DNA of 64,000 bases. It comes from Streptomyces spinosus. Lineage in GTDB: Bacteria > Actinomycetota > Actinomycetes > Streptomycetales > Streptomycetaceae. The position numbers and the translations under genes were made by a program. Below are positions 7,357-16,145 of this stretch, piece by piece (position 1 is the first letter of the stretch; every line of letters starts with the position of its first letter). The DNA lies in NCBI RefSeq assembly GCF_020400655.1, contig NZ_JAINRC010000015.1:1-64000 (forward strand), given 5' to 3'. The notes under the pieces were generated by a model. The model was not told the origin of the DNA. It searched no databases and saw nothing but the letters and a program-made list of their open reading frames with translations.

Positions 7357-8198
7357 CGGCGTACGAGGTCGCGGTGCGGGCGGAGGCCACCCTCGGCGAG
7401 GGCCCCACCTGGGACCCGGCGACGGGCCGGCTGGTCTGGCTGGACGTCCTGGGCGCGCGCCTGCACACCTACGACCCCTCCTCCGGCCGGCGCACGATCC
7501 GTACCGCACCGCAGCACATCGGCGCGGCCAAGCCCCGGGCGGGCGGCGGCCTGGTGCTCAACCTGCGGGACGGCGTGGGCCTGCTGGACCCCGACGACAC
7601 GTTCCGCTGGCTGCACCACGAGCCGGTCGCCGGGCGCCGCGCGAACGACGCGGCGGTGGCGCCCGACGGGTCGCTGTGGGCGGGCACGATGCGGTACGAC
7701 GAGGCGCCCGGCGGGGGCACGCTGTCCCGGCTGACCGGGGACGGGTCCGTGCGCACGGTCCTGGCGGACGTCACGGTCAGCAACGGCACGGGCTGGAGCC
7801 CGGACGGCCGCCTGATGTACTACGTCGACAGCCCCACCCGGCGCGTCGACGTCTTCGACCACGACGAGGACGGCATCCGAGGGCGCCGCACGCTGGCGGA
7901 GATCGAGGAGGGCGCGGGCTTCCCGGACGGGCTGACCGTCGACGCGGAGGGCTGCGTGTGGGTGGCGCTGTGGGACGGGGGAGCCGTGCGCCGCTACACG
8001 CCCGCCGGTGAGCTGGACCGGGTGATCACCCTGCCGACGCCCCGCACCACGGCCTGCGCGTTCGGCGGCACCGGCCTGACCGACCTGTACGTCACCACGG
8101 CCCGCACGGGCCTGCCGTCCTCCGACCCCCTGTCGGGCTCCCTGCTCGTGGTGCCCGACGCCGGAAAGGGCCTGCCCCAACCACCGTTCGAGGGCTGA
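7353..8198 (+). CDS. SMP-30/gluconolactonase-family sugar lactonase
   Basis: 281 residues forming a six-bladed beta-propeller of the SMP-30/gluconolactonase/LRE family, which opens aldono-lactones to the free sugar acids using a divalent metal. Visible are the N-terminal metal-ligand motif TLGEGPTWDP, the repeated W-x-D-x-x-G-x-x-L blade pattern, SNGTGWSPDGR, YYVDSPTRRV and FPDGLTVDAEG. There is no signal peptide, so it acts in the cytosol. The ATG overlaps the iclR stop (ATGA), so the two genes are coupled. A lactonase is the step between the sugar dehydrogenase and the dehydratase encoded at 24159-26323. Confidence 0.87.
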   Translation: MTAYEVAVRAEATLGEGPTWDPATGRLVWLDVLGARLHTYDPSSGRRTIRTAPQHIGAAKPRAGGGLVLNLRDGVGLLDPDDTFRWLHHEPVAGRRANDAAVAPDGSLWAGTMRYDEAPGGGTLSRLTGDGSVRTVLADVTVSNGTGWSPDGRLMYYVDSPTRRVDVFDHDEDGIRGRRTLAEIEEGAGFPDGLTVDAEGCVWVALWDGGAVRRYTPAGELDRVITLPTPRTTACAFGGTGLTDLYVTTARTGLPSSDPLSGSLLVVPDAGKGLPQPPFEG

Positions 8199-8228
8199 GC
8201 CCGGCCCGGGGCCGACCGGGCGGTTCCC

Positions 8229-8257
8229 CAGGGGCGCGGGGAGCCGCGCGATCAGCC
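8229..8257. repeat. Dispersed intergenic Streptomyces repeat, copy A
   Basis: The core CAGGGGCGCGGGGA, followed by a CCGCGCGATCA stretch, recurs at 50171-50199. I recall near-identical sequences scattered between genes in many Streptomyces chromosomes. It lies between two convergent genes and can fold, so it may help termination. Confidence 0.6.
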
Positions 8258-8303
8258 GCCGCGGCCCCGCGGCCGGCGGACGGCACGAGCTGCCCGGCGT
8301 GCC

Positions 8304-9695
8304 CTACAACCCCGCGGACCGCCGCTCCTCCCGAGTCAACGGCGGAGCGGCGAGCGCCGGTCTCAGGGGTCCCGCCACCGCCGCCACCACCACACTCGGC
8401 GCCAGCAGCACCTCCGCCCCACGCTCCAGCGCGGTCACGTCGGTCACCCGCCGGGCCACGCGCCCGTTCCCCGCGGCGGTCCGCAGCAGGCGGCCGACGT
8501 ACGCGGCCAGCACCCGGTCCCGCAGCGTCGGCCCCTTCTCGGTCGCGCCGGGATAGAACACGTCCGCCCCGACCGCGAGATCCCATGCCGCCCGGACGGT
8601 CCGCCCGACCGCCCTCTGCGCCTGCCGGGCCAGCCCCCGGCTCCCCAGCCCCCGGCGCCGCACCACGTCCCGCACGGCCAGCGCCGAGCGCGCGGCCACC
8701 GCCATGCCGTGCCCGTACACCGGGTTCAGCGCGCACACCGCGTCGCCGACGACCAGGAAGTTCTCCGGCCACACCGGCATCCGCTCGAAGAAGTGGCGCC
8801 GGTTCGCCGTCGTCCGGGTGACCGCGACCTCGCCGAGCGGCTCCGCGCCCCCGCCCAGCAGCTCCCCGATCAGCGGATGCCGCAGCCCGTCACGGGCATA
8901 GCGCTCGAACCCGGCGGCACAGGCGGGCGGTTCGTCACCGCGGCCCCCGAACAGCGTGACGATCCACTTGCCGTCCTCCACCGGCATCAGCACGCCCCCG
9001 CGCCCGGTCCCCGAACCCCGCGGATCGGGCTCGATGTTGACGACCGGGAAGCCGGCCCGCGCCGCCGCCGGCGCCCGGTACAGCCGGCTGGCGTACACCA
9101 GCCCGGAGTCGACCTCCCGCCGCTCGACCGCGGGCAGCCCCAGCCCGGTCAGCCACCCCGCCGCCCGCGAGCCGCGCCCGGTCGCGTCCACGACCAGGTC
9201 GGCCGTCAGCGTCCGCTCGGCGCTGTCGTGGGCGCGGACGCGCACCCCCGTCACGGCGCCGCCCGTACCGGTGAGCCCGGCCGCCTCGCCCCGCTCCAGC
9301 GAGATCCGCCCGTCGGCCAGCACCAGTTGCCGTACCACCCAGTCGAGCAGGTCCCGGCTCGCCGGCAGCATGAACGCCGACTCGGCCCAGCGCCGGTACC
9401 AGCCGTACGGCGACAGCGCCACCATGTCCGTGGTCATCGGCACCCGGCTCACCCCGGCCGCGCGCAACCGCCCGATCGCCCCGGGCAGCAGCTCCTCCAG
9501 CGCCCGCGCCCCGCCCGACCACAGCTGGTGCACGTGCCGGGCCTGCGGCAGCCCCTTGCGGGGCACCGGCCCGTCGGGCAGCGCGTCCCGCTCCACCACC
9601 GTCACCCGGGCGCCGCCGGCCACGAGGGCGCGGGCCGTGAGCAGGCCGGCGAGGGAGCCGCCGAGGACGACGGCGGTGGGTCTGTCCTCAGTCAT
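8304..9695 (-). CDS. FAD-dependent monooxygenase / geranylgeranyl-reductase-like protein
   Basis: 463 residues. The N-terminal FAD-binding motif is VVLGGSLAGLLTARAL with an acidic strand end (VTVVERD); a second FAD motif, FLVVGDAVCALNPVYGHG, is near residue 320. This is the PHBH/squalene-epoxidase fold, and the R-K-G-x-P-Q-x-x-H-x-H segment is typical of actinobacterial FAD monooxygenases of unknown substrate. The ATG at 9695 overlaps the end of the membrane-protein gene by 8 bases, making this the third gene of a coupled operon. The partners suggest action on a membrane-associated or regulatory substrate, which is inference. Confidence 0.83.
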   Translation of the reverse strand: MTEDRPTAVVLGGSLAGLLTARALVAGGARVTVVERDALPDGPVPRKGLPQARHVHQLWSGGARALEELLPGAIGRLRAAGVSRVPMTTDMVALSPYGWYRRWAESAFMLPASRDLLDWVVRQLVLADGRISLERGEAAGLTGTGGAVTGVRVRAHDSAERTLTADLVVDATGRGSRAAGWLTGLGLPAVERREVDSGLVYASRLYRAPAAARAGFPVVNIEPDPRGSGTGRGGVLMPVEDGKWIVTLFGGRGDEPPACAAGFERYARDGLRHPLIGELLGGGAEPLGEVAVTRTTANRRHFFERMPVWPENFLVVGDAVCALNPVYGHGMAVAARSALAVRDVVRRRGLGSRGLARQAQRAVGRTVRAAWDLAVGADVFYPGATEKGPTLRDRVLAAYVGRLLRTAAGNGRVARRVTDVTALERGAEVLLAPSVVVAAVAGPLRPALAAPPLTREERRSAGL

Positions 9696-10917
9696 GAACG
9701 GCGACGCTCTCTGCTGGGACGGCCGCACGCGCGCGCACCGCCGCGATGTCGTCGGGACGGCGGAGGGCCCGGGAGACGGCCCCGATCTCCTGGAGCAGGT
9801 TGGTGGTGTCCGGCCCGGCGGCCGGCTCGGGCGGCTCCGGCGTACGGGCCTTGGTCTCGACGGCGTCGAGGATGCTCACCGCCGCCGCCAGCGCGCGGGC
9901 CCGCTCCGGCGGGTGGCCGAGCCCGAGCGCGGCGTCGTGGGCGCGCCGGCCGAGCCCGGTGTCGATGTGCCGGGCCAGCGGCAGCAGCACGTCCCGGATG
10001 AACGTCTCGCGCCGGGTGAGCCGCAGTTCGGGCGTGGCGCGCAGCACGAACGGCACCCCTTCGCCGTTCGCGGTGCGCATCAGCTGGTACAGGGGCCGCA
10101 GTTCGCGGTGGGCGAGCCGGACCCGCCAGCGGTCGTGCAGGTACTGGCCGGCGTGCGGCAGGATGAAGCCGACGGCGATGAGGATGGCGGAGAGCGCGGC
10201 CACGGGCGGGGCCAGATTGGTGCTCAGCCAGTCCAGGTCCCGGCCGAACCAGCGGGCGACGACGGCGGTCAGCTTCACCGCGTCGAAGATCAGGTTCAGC
10301 ACGTAGCCGGCGCCCAGCAGCTTCAGGCCCCAGCGCAGCCAGGCGTCCAGGCCCTCGGTGCGCACCCAGTTCCAGATGAGCCGGGAGGTGATCAGGCAGG
10401 CCACGGCGTGCGCGACGAGGTAGAGCAGGATCTCCTCGCGCATGAACGGGGTGGTGGCGTAGTGGGTGTCCAGGTCCCGCAGCCGCTCCTCGGGGGCGTC
10501 GGCGAGCAGGAACAGCACCCACAGGGCGACGATCACCCCCGAGTACACCGAGATCACCCAGCGCATGGCGCGGCGGGTGGCGGCCGAGCGGTCGGACAGG
10601 CCGTTGCGCCAGGTGATGATGAGCAGCAGACAGGAGCCGCAGAACGCGGTGATCAGCGAGTAGCACCAGGGCGCCGAGATGTTGGGCACGCCGGTCAGCC
10701 GGTTGACCCAGGCGATGATGGACGGGGTGCAGAACACGAACACCGCGCAGGCGAGCAGCAGCAGTCCGCCGACCGCGCGCAGCAGCGGGTCCCGCCACAG
10801 CCGGATGATGGTGGGCAGCTTGATCACCAGGGCGGCGGTGAGCACGGCGGTGGGGATCCAGAAGGAGATGTAGAACTCGCCGAGGAATCCCGAGGGGTTC
10901 AGCGCCAGCCGGGTCAC
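9688..10917 (-). CDS. Polytopic membrane protein of the MAB_1171c-like type
   Basis: 409 residues. The first 250 contain about seven hydrophobic helices (for example SFWIPTAVLTAALVI, GLLLLACAVFVFC, WVISVYSGVIVALWVLF, LAPPVAALSAILIAVGF). The remainder is cytoplasmic and helical, rich in Arg and His (RELRPLYQLMRTAN, RRETFIRDVLLPLARHIDTG). This layout matches the MAB_1171c family of putative transporters commonly found beside ImmA/IrrE-like genes in Streptomyces. The start is a GTG overlapping the preceding stop as GTGA. The soluble domain after the helices looks more like a sensor or scaffold than a simple transporter. Function unknown. Confidence 0.78.
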   Translation of the reverse strand: MTRLALNPSGFLGEFYISFWIPTAVLTAALVIKLPTIIRLWRDPLLRAVGGLLLLACAVFVFCTPSIIAWVNRLTGVPNISAPWCYSLITAFCGSCLLLIITWRNGLSDRSAATRRAMRWVISVYSGVIVALWVLFLLADAPEERLRDLDTHYATTPFMREEILLYLVAHAVACLITSRLIWNWVRTEGLDAWLRWGLKLLGAGYVLNLIFDAVKLTAVVARWFGRDLDWLSTNLAPPVAALSAILIAVGFILPHAGQYLHDRWRVRLAHRELRPLYQLMRTANGEGVPFVLRATPELRLTRRETFIRDVLLPLARHIDTGLGRRAHDAALGLGHPPERARALAAAVSILDAVETKARTPEPPEPAAGPDTTNLLQEIGAVSRALRRPDDIAAVRARAAVPAESVAVHD

Positions 10918-11546
10918 CGTGCCGTTCCTCCACGTCCCCGGTACCCGAGGGACCGCTGCACCGGGTCCGGCGGGCTGGTGCGGCTCCCCTCGAGGTGGCC
11001 CCGGAACAGGGTGGCCAGACGGTGCCCGAAGTCGTCGGCCTCGGCCTCGTCGGTCTCCCGGGAACCGTCGCGGGCGGCCACGGTGAGGGCCGCCTCCCGC
11101 CAGCCGGGCGTGTCGGTGAGGGCCCGGGCGGCGGCGGCCCCGGCCAGGTGGTGGTGGCGGTGCCCGGCGTGCAGGTGCCACAGCTCGTGCCCGAGGATGA
11201 CCAGTTGCTGCACGGCCTCGGCCCGCTCCTCCACGATGACCAGGTCGAAGTCGGCGAACTCGACCCACAGGCCGGTGACTTCGATCTCGTCCGGGAAGCG
11301 TTCGAAACGCAGCTCCACCGGGCGTCCGCCCCGCAGCGCGCTCATCTCCTCGCACAGCGCCCGGCACAACGCCGCTGTGCCGTCGGGCGGTTCGGGCCGG
11401 GCGCGGACGGCGGCGGCGAGGTCGCCGGCCAGGGTGCGCATCGCCGCGCCGGAGCCGGAGCGCCGGGTGCGGGCTGGGCCGGAGCGGGAGCGGCGCAGTC
11501 GTGAGACCAGGCGTTCCGCCTGCTCCCACGCGCCCCCGAAACTCAT
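10914..11546 (-). CDS. ImmA/IrrE-like zinc metalloprotease (regulatory or toxin-like component)
   Basis: 210 residues with an HExxH zinc motif (LGHELWHLHAGH, H120-H124) and a downstream acidic E-A-E-A-D-D-F segment near residue 168 that would supply the third ligand. This is the arrangement of ImmA/IrrE peptidases, which cleave or inactivate DNA-binding repressors. The DNA-binding partner that usually precedes such proteins is not in this operon. ATG 11546 has GGGAG 6 bases upstream. It is the first gene of a three-gene unit whose junctions overlap by 4 and 8 bases, so it probably works with the membrane protein and the monooxygenase. Confidence 0.8.
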   Translation of the reverse strand: MSFGGAWEQAERLVSRLRRSRSGPARTRRSGSGAAMRTLAGDLAAAVRARPEPPDGTAALCRALCEEMSALRGGRPVELRFERFPDEIEVTGLWVEFADFDLVIVEERAEAVQQLVILGHELWHLHAGHRHHHLAGAAAARALTDTPGWREAALTVAARDGSRETDEAEADDFGHRLATLFRGHLEGSRTSPPDPVQRSLGYRGRGGTAR

Positions 11547-11735
11547 CTGTCTCCCTTCCCGCCGCCGGTTTCGGCTGGTCCGAGCGTACGCGCCCGGGTG
11601 TGTCCGCGTCATGCGATCCGGCGGCTGTCGTTCAACAGGGAACCACCTTGGCGGACGGAAGCCGACCGGTCGAGGGCACGGCCCCCGGGCACGGCACCCT
11701 CACCGCCGTACCGGAACCGCCGTCCTGGCGCCTGG

Positions 11736-14690
11736 TCAGACCGGCGTGACCGGCACACCGCCCGACGCCCTGCCGAGCAGGGTCAGCCGTACCGACCCGG
11801 GGCCCGACAGCGTGGTGAACTCCGAGAGGACCGCCAGCGCCAGGGTGTTGGTGCCCCGGGTGCGCAGGATGCCGTTCGGCAGGACGAAGGTGTGCTGCGG
11901 GCCGACGTTGTTGATGTACTGGCCCATGTTCCAGCCGTTGAGGAAGATCTGCGCGCGGTAGGCGCGGTACGGGTCGTCGTCCAGGGTCAGGCCGACCGAC
12001 GCGTCGACGTCGGCCGGCACCGACAGCCGGAACGTCGTCCGGTACCAGGTCACGCCCTGGTACCGCACCGCGCGCGGCAAGGCGACCCGCTCCCAGTCCC
12101 GGTCCCGGAAGCCGGGCAGGTGCCAGCCCTCCCGCTCGCCGTACAGGCCGCCGTTGTTCATCGGCCCGCGCACGGGGTCGGCGGGGCCCGCGCCCTGGAT
12201 GCGCCACCGCACCCGCGGCGAGGCCCCCTTGAAGGTGACCGCCGTCAGACCCCGCGCCGCCTTGTGGGTGTCGAGCGCCTTGCCGTCCTGGTCGTGCTGC
12301 ATGCGCCGGACGAGGACCGACAGGACGTGCCGGCCGGGGGAGCGCAGCCGCTCCCGCACCGGGAAGACCGCCGTCTCCGCCCAGCTGCCCTTGCGGATGG
12401 TCACGTTCTTGTCCGGCACCGGCATCCGGTGGGTGCCCAGCGGCTCGCCGTCCAGCCAGGCCATCAGCAGGCCCTGCGTGCCGGTGCTGTAGGCGAGCGA
12501 GACCTCCTCGACACCGGTGGTGCCGGTCAGTTCACCCCGGTACCAGACGTCCCCGTAGTGGAAGCCGTAGTCGTCCGCGAAGAGGACCGGCCGGCCGTCC
12601 GGGACCGCCGTGGTGCTGTACGACGACGTCTTGTCCGCCACCGTCCAGGACGAGTCGTCGAAGCCCGGCCCCGCCTCCGGGTTCTCCCTGCGCATCCGCC
12701 AGCCGCCCAGCTCCGGCAGCCGCACCTCGGGCACGTCCGGCAGCATTCCGGTGGTCAGCAGGCTGCCGGAGAGCGTGGCTCGGGTGGGCAGCTTCCGCCC
12801 GTTCCAGACCAGGGTGTCGATCCCGCGCGGGCCCCACACCTCCATGCCGGTCCGCTCCACGACGTCACCGGTCAGGTGGACCTCCGAACCGCGCAGCTCC
12901 GCGTGCCGCAGCAGTGCCGGGCCGTAGACGAGGAGGGTCCCGGACGGGGTGTCGTACGGGAAGAGGCGTACGGCGGTGGCGTCGTCGGCGAAGAGCAGCA
13001 GCAGCGGGGTGTCCGTCCCGCCCCCGCGCACCAGCACCCGGGTCAGCCCGTCCTGGCCGAGGGGGGCGTTCACATGGAGTTCGTTCCGGTCGTAGGCCCA
13101 GCCGGCCTCCGGGTCCAGCCGCTGCGCGGAGGGCTCCTCCGGGCACTTCAGCACCAGCTCGGCCATCTCCTCGCGACGCCCGGCGAACACGGCGATGTCC
13201 TGCCGGCCCGCCGTCAGGACCGTCATGGGCGCGACGGTGGCGTACTTCAGGGTCCGCCTGCCCAGCGGCAGCCCGGTGGTGAGCAGCTTGGCGTCCTTGC
13301 CGGGCACGGTGACCCGCAGCCTGCCGGCATCGGTGGGCAGTTCGGTGGTGACCGGGTCGGCGCCGTCGTTGCGGGCGACGTACACGTGGGTGCCGGTGTC
13401 CGGGTTGGTCAGGTGGTAGACCTTCAGCCCGTCGGCGCTCACGTCCGCCGCCCGGTCCAGCTTCGCGAAGTCGGGTACGCGCTGGAGCAGATGGCCCAGC
13501 TGGTGCATCGGGGCGATCTTGTCCGTGACGTTCCGGCCCTCGTCGATGGCGGCGCCGTAGTCGTACGACGTGTAGACGACCGGCGCGGGCAGCCAGCCCC
13601 ACGATGTCCCCCCGAACGTCATGTACACGTTGTGCAGGGTGAGCCCGTTGGCGAGGTTGGTCAGGTAGAAGCGCCGCTCGTACGCGGCGTCCCGGGTGCG
13701 CCGCGCCTCGGCGTAGCCCTTGCCGTCGAACCACGCCCCGCCCCACGGATCGAACCAGCCGCCCCCGAACTCGGGCACGAACCCGGGCGTGGTGGGGGAG
13801 GCGGTGGCCCCGCCCTTCGCCCCGCCGGGACCGTAGTGTCCCCAGTCCGGCGGGGTCTGCGACGGCGAGGGGTACCCGTCGAACCCGTACAGCCAGCCGC
13901 CCCTCTCCCCGCCGGTGCCGAACGACCCCGGCACCCAGTACCCGTTGCGCCCCTTGTCGTTGTGGAACAACGGGACGTCGATCCCGTCGCCGCGCACCTT
14001 CCGGTACAGGTGGGACATGTAGTTCCGCCCGGTGGCCTCGTCCACGTGGGCGTCGTACTCGTTCTCGATCTGGTACAGCAGGATCGTGCCGTTGCCCTGC
14101 GTGAACAGGTGGCGGCGGGCGATCCGGTTCACCCGGGTCAGCCACTCGTCCACGTGCGCCAGGTAGACCGGGTCGTCGGTCCGGGCCGTGCCCCTGGTCG
14201 CCGTCAGCCAGCCGGGGAAGCCCCCGCCGTCCACCTCGGCGTTGATGTAGGGGCCGGGGCGCAGGATGACGTACAGCCCGGTCTCGGCGGCCGTCCGCAG
14301 GAACAGGTCCAGGTCCCGGACGCCGCTGAAGTCGTACTCGCCGGGCGCGGGGGAGTGGTAGTTCCAGGCCACGTAGACGCTCACGGCGTTGTAGCCGTGC
14401 GCCCGCATCTTCTGCAGCACGTCCCGCCACAGGGACGGGCTCGGCAGCCGGAACGGATGCATCTCGCCGGACCACACCGCCAGCCGCCGCCCGTCCACGA
14501 GCAGCGAGTACCGGTCGTACCCGATGGTGTGCCGCTCGCCGTCGGCGCTCGGCGGCAGCGGCGCCGGGCCGGTGGGCGCACTGCTGCCCGCGTACGCGGA
14601 CGGCGCCCCGGGGCCGCCGCTGCCGCCCAGGGCGAGACCGAGCGCGGCGGAGCCGGCCAGGGCACTGAAGGTACGTCTGCTGAGCGCCAA
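11736..14690 (-). CDS. Secreted GH35 beta-galactosidase
   Basis: 984 residues with a TAT signal peptide (MALSRRTFSALAGSAALGLA, then an A-Y-A cleavage region). Family GH35 features are WSGEMHPFRLP, YVAWNYHSPAPGEYDF and RPGPYINAE; the acid/base glutamate is in QIENEY near residue 213 and the nucleophile in PEFGGGWFDPW near 307. The C-terminal third carries galactose-binding-like beta domains. It would release galactose from oligosaccharides, glycoproteins or plant galactans outside the cell. Its place between iclR/lactonase and the sugar cluster fits a galactose-dissimilation locus. It stands alone on the minus strand, with no clear operator upstream. Confidence 0.93.
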   Translation of the reverse strand: MALSRRTFSALAGSAALGLALGGSGGPGAPSAYAGSSAPTGPAPLPPSADGERHTIGYDRYSLLVDGRRLAVWSGEMHPFRLPSPSLWRDVLQKMRAHGYNAVSVYVAWNYHSPAPGEYDFSGVRDLDLFLRTAAETGLYVILRPGPYINAEVDGGGFPGWLTATRGTARTDDPVYLAHVDEWLTRVNRIARRHLFTQGNGTILLYQIENEYDAHVDEATGRNYMSHLYRKVRGDGIDVPLFHNDKGRNGYWVPGSFGTGGERGGWLYGFDGYPSPSQTPPDWGHYGPGGAKGGATASPTTPGFVPEFGGGWFDPWGGAWFDGKGYAEARRTRDAAYERRFYLTNLANGLTLHNVYMTFGGTSWGWLPAPVVYTSYDYGAAIDEGRNVTDKIAPMHQLGHLLQRVPDFAKLDRAADVSADGLKVYHLTNPDTGTHVYVARNDGADPVTTELPTDAGRLRVTVPGKDAKLLTTGLPLGRRTLKYATVAPMTVLTAGRQDIAVFAGRREEMAELVLKCPEEPSAQRLDPEAGWAYDRNELHVNAPLGQDGLTRVLVRGGGTDTPLLLLFADDATAVRLFPYDTPSGTLLVYGPALLRHAELRGSEVHLTGDVVERTGMEVWGPRGIDTLVWNGRKLPTRATLSGSLLTTGMLPDVPEVRLPELGGWRMRRENPEAGPGFDDSSWTVADKTSSYSTTAVPDGRPVLFADDYGFHYGDVWYRGELTGTTGVEEVSLAYSTGTQGLLMAWLDGEPLGTHRMPVPDKNVTIRKGSWAETAVFPVRERLRSPGRHVLSVLVRRMQHDQDGKALDTHKAARGLTAVTFKGASPRVRWRIQGAGPADPVRGPMNNGGLYGEREGWHLPGFRDRDWERVALPRAVRYQGVTWYRTTFRLSVPADVDASVGLTLDDDPYRAYRAQIFLNGWNMGQYINNVGPQHTFVLPNGILRTRGTNTLALAVLSEFTTLSGPGSVRLTLLGRASGGVPVTPV

Positions 14691-14777
14691 GGTGGGTCCT
14701 CCCGGGCGGTCCTACGGGGGCGCGGTCCGGCCATTCTCCCCACGGACACACCCCCGCGACGGACCCACGAGGATCTC

Positions 14778-14866
14778 GGCACGGGCGGATTACGCGGTAC
14801 GGGCGGTACTGGAGCTGGCCGTACGGCAGGGTAACGGCCCCGTGAAGGCAGGAGAAATCGCCATCG
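14778..14866 (+). pseudogene. Remnant of an Rrf2-family regulator gene
   Basis: In one plus frame the sequence reads ISARADYAVRAVLELAVRQG, then NGPVKAGEIA. This is nearly the canonical N-terminus of actinobacterial Rrf2 regulators (R-I-S-A-R-x-D-Y-A-V-R-A, then G-P-V-K-A-x-x-I-A). The expected start ATG is ACG (14773-14775), and Rrf2 similarity ends after about 30 residues in low-information sequence. No cysteine cluster or effector domain follows. I read it as a truncated, inactive relic in the gap upstream of the beta-galactosidase gene. Confidence 0.6.
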
Positions 14867-14989
14867 TGCGGGGGAGCTTCCGCACAAGGTCCCGCAAGGT
14901 CCCGCGAGGGCACCCGTCAGGGGGAACGCCGGTCCCCCGGCCGGCGCACCGGCGGGTTTCCCCCGCGCGCGTCCGTCGTTAGGGCGGGC

Positions 14990-15193
14990 ATGATCAAGAA
15001 ACTCGCCTGTGTCACCGTCCTGACGACCGCTCTCCTGGCCGCCGCCGCCTCCGCCGAAGCCGGCACGCGCCCCGCGCCGCACACCGCCGTCCCCGGCGCC
15101 GCCCTCCTCGACGGCGTCCTCGGCTCCCTGGAGATCGGCCACCCGGCCACGTCCCTCAGGACGGTTCTCCCCTCGGGCGTCCGGGGCGAGTGA
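14990..15193 (+). CDS. Small secreted protein
   Basis: 67 residues with a clear Sec signal peptide: MIKK, a hydrophobic core (LACVTVLTTALLAAAASA) and cleavage after A-S-A. The mature part has about 43 residues without cysteine, motif or repeat that I recognise. The ribosome-binding site is weak (AGGGCGG). It could be a small exported peptide or a chance reading frame; the well-formed signal peptide favours a real gene. Confidence 0.45.
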   Translation: MIKKLACVTVLTTALLAAAASAEAGTRPAPHTAVPGAALLDGVLGSLEIGHPATSLRTVLPSGVRGE

Positions 15194-15460
15194 ACGGCAC
15201 GACCACCGCGGGCGCCCGGACCGCCGGGCGCCGCGCGCACGGCGGGAGTGCGTGAAAACCCCGCTGTGAATGGCCGGAGTCCGCTCTCCCGGCGCCGGGC
15301 CGGGCTCCCTACGCTACCCACGCCTCCACGCTCCGTCCACATCGGACACACAGTTCCTTCAAACTTGAACGGCTCGTACTACTCGAACGGCTGAACGACT
15401 GAACGGCCCGGAGCGGATGCGGCGGGAGGCGAACCCCCCACTCGACAACCGGGAGAAACC
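15194..15460. other. Intergenic region with repeated GAACGGCT-like units
   Basis: No gene seen. Between 15363 and 15412 the motif TGAACGGC or CGAACGGC occurs several times, with a variant TGAACGAC, shortly before the DUF4360 gene. This may be a regulatory cluster. The rest shows nothing I can interpret. Confidence 0.4.
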
Positions 15461-16105
15461 ATGGCTGGTGGAGTCCTGCTGAGCGGCGCCGTGGCCGCTC
15501 TCCTCACCACCGCACTGCCCGCCCAGAGCCCCTCCTCCGTCTTCGACGACCCGCCCCCGGACAAGATCGTCATCGACGTGGCGACGGTCAACGGCTCCGG
15601 CTGCCCCGCCGGTACGGCCGCCGTGGCGGTCTCGCCGGACAACACGGCCTTCACGGTCACCTACAGCGCCTACCTGGCCCAGGGCGGCGGCACCTCGGAC
15701 CCGACGGCCTTCCGCAGGAACTGCCAGCTCAACCTGGTCGTCCACGTCCCGCAGGGCTTCACGTACGCGATAGCCAGCGCCGACTACCGGGGCTTCGCCT
15801 CGCTCCAGCGGGGCGCCACGGGCACGCAGAAGGCGTCGTACTACTTCCAGGGCTCGTCGAGCACCGTGCCCAGGACCCACCCGTTCAACGGCCCCTACAA
15901 CGACGACTGGCAGGCCACCGACTCCACCGACTGGGCCCAGCTGGTCTGGGCGCCCTGCGGTGTGCTGCGCAACTTCAACATCAACACCGAACTGCGCGTG
16001 AGCGCAGGCACCACGGCGCCCGACAAGGTCAGCTTCATGACGATGGACTCGACGGACGGGGACATCAGTACGGTGTACCACTTGGCCTGGAAGGAGTGCG
16101 GCTGA
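15461..16105 (+). CDS. Secreted DUF4360-family protein
   Basis: 214 residues with an N-terminal signal sequence (MAGGVLLSGAVAALLTTALP) and a beta-rich mature domain of the DUF4360 type: DKIVIDVATVNGSGCPAGTA, VSPDNTAFTVTYSAY, FRRNCQLNLVVHVPQGFTYA and the final YHLAWKECG. Conserved cysteines probably form disulfides outside the cell. No catalytic residue is evident; DUF4360 proteins are secreted and uncharacterised. GGGAG lies 5 bases before the ATG. It is monocistronic, convergent with the aminotransferase gene. Confidence 0.85.
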   Translation: MAGGVLLSGAVAALLTTALPAQSPSSVFDDPPPDKIVIDVATVNGSGCPAGTAAVAVSPDNTAFTVTYSAYLAQGGGTSDPTAFRRNCQLNLVVHVPQGFTYAIASADYRGFASLQRGATGTQKASYYFQGSSSTVPRTHPFNGPYNDDWQATDSTDWAQLVWAPCGVLRNFNINTELRVSAGTTAPDKVSFMTMDSTDGDISTVYHLAWKECG

Positions 16106-16145
16106 GAGGTGGCCGTCGGCCGGCCGCCCCGGCCAGGGGCCCGCG

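Noticed and set aside
8956..11961. A 1001-codon plus-strand open frame
   Set aside because: It is antisense to the FAD, membrane and ImmA-like genes. It lacks protein-like composition and motifs and is a by-product of high GC.
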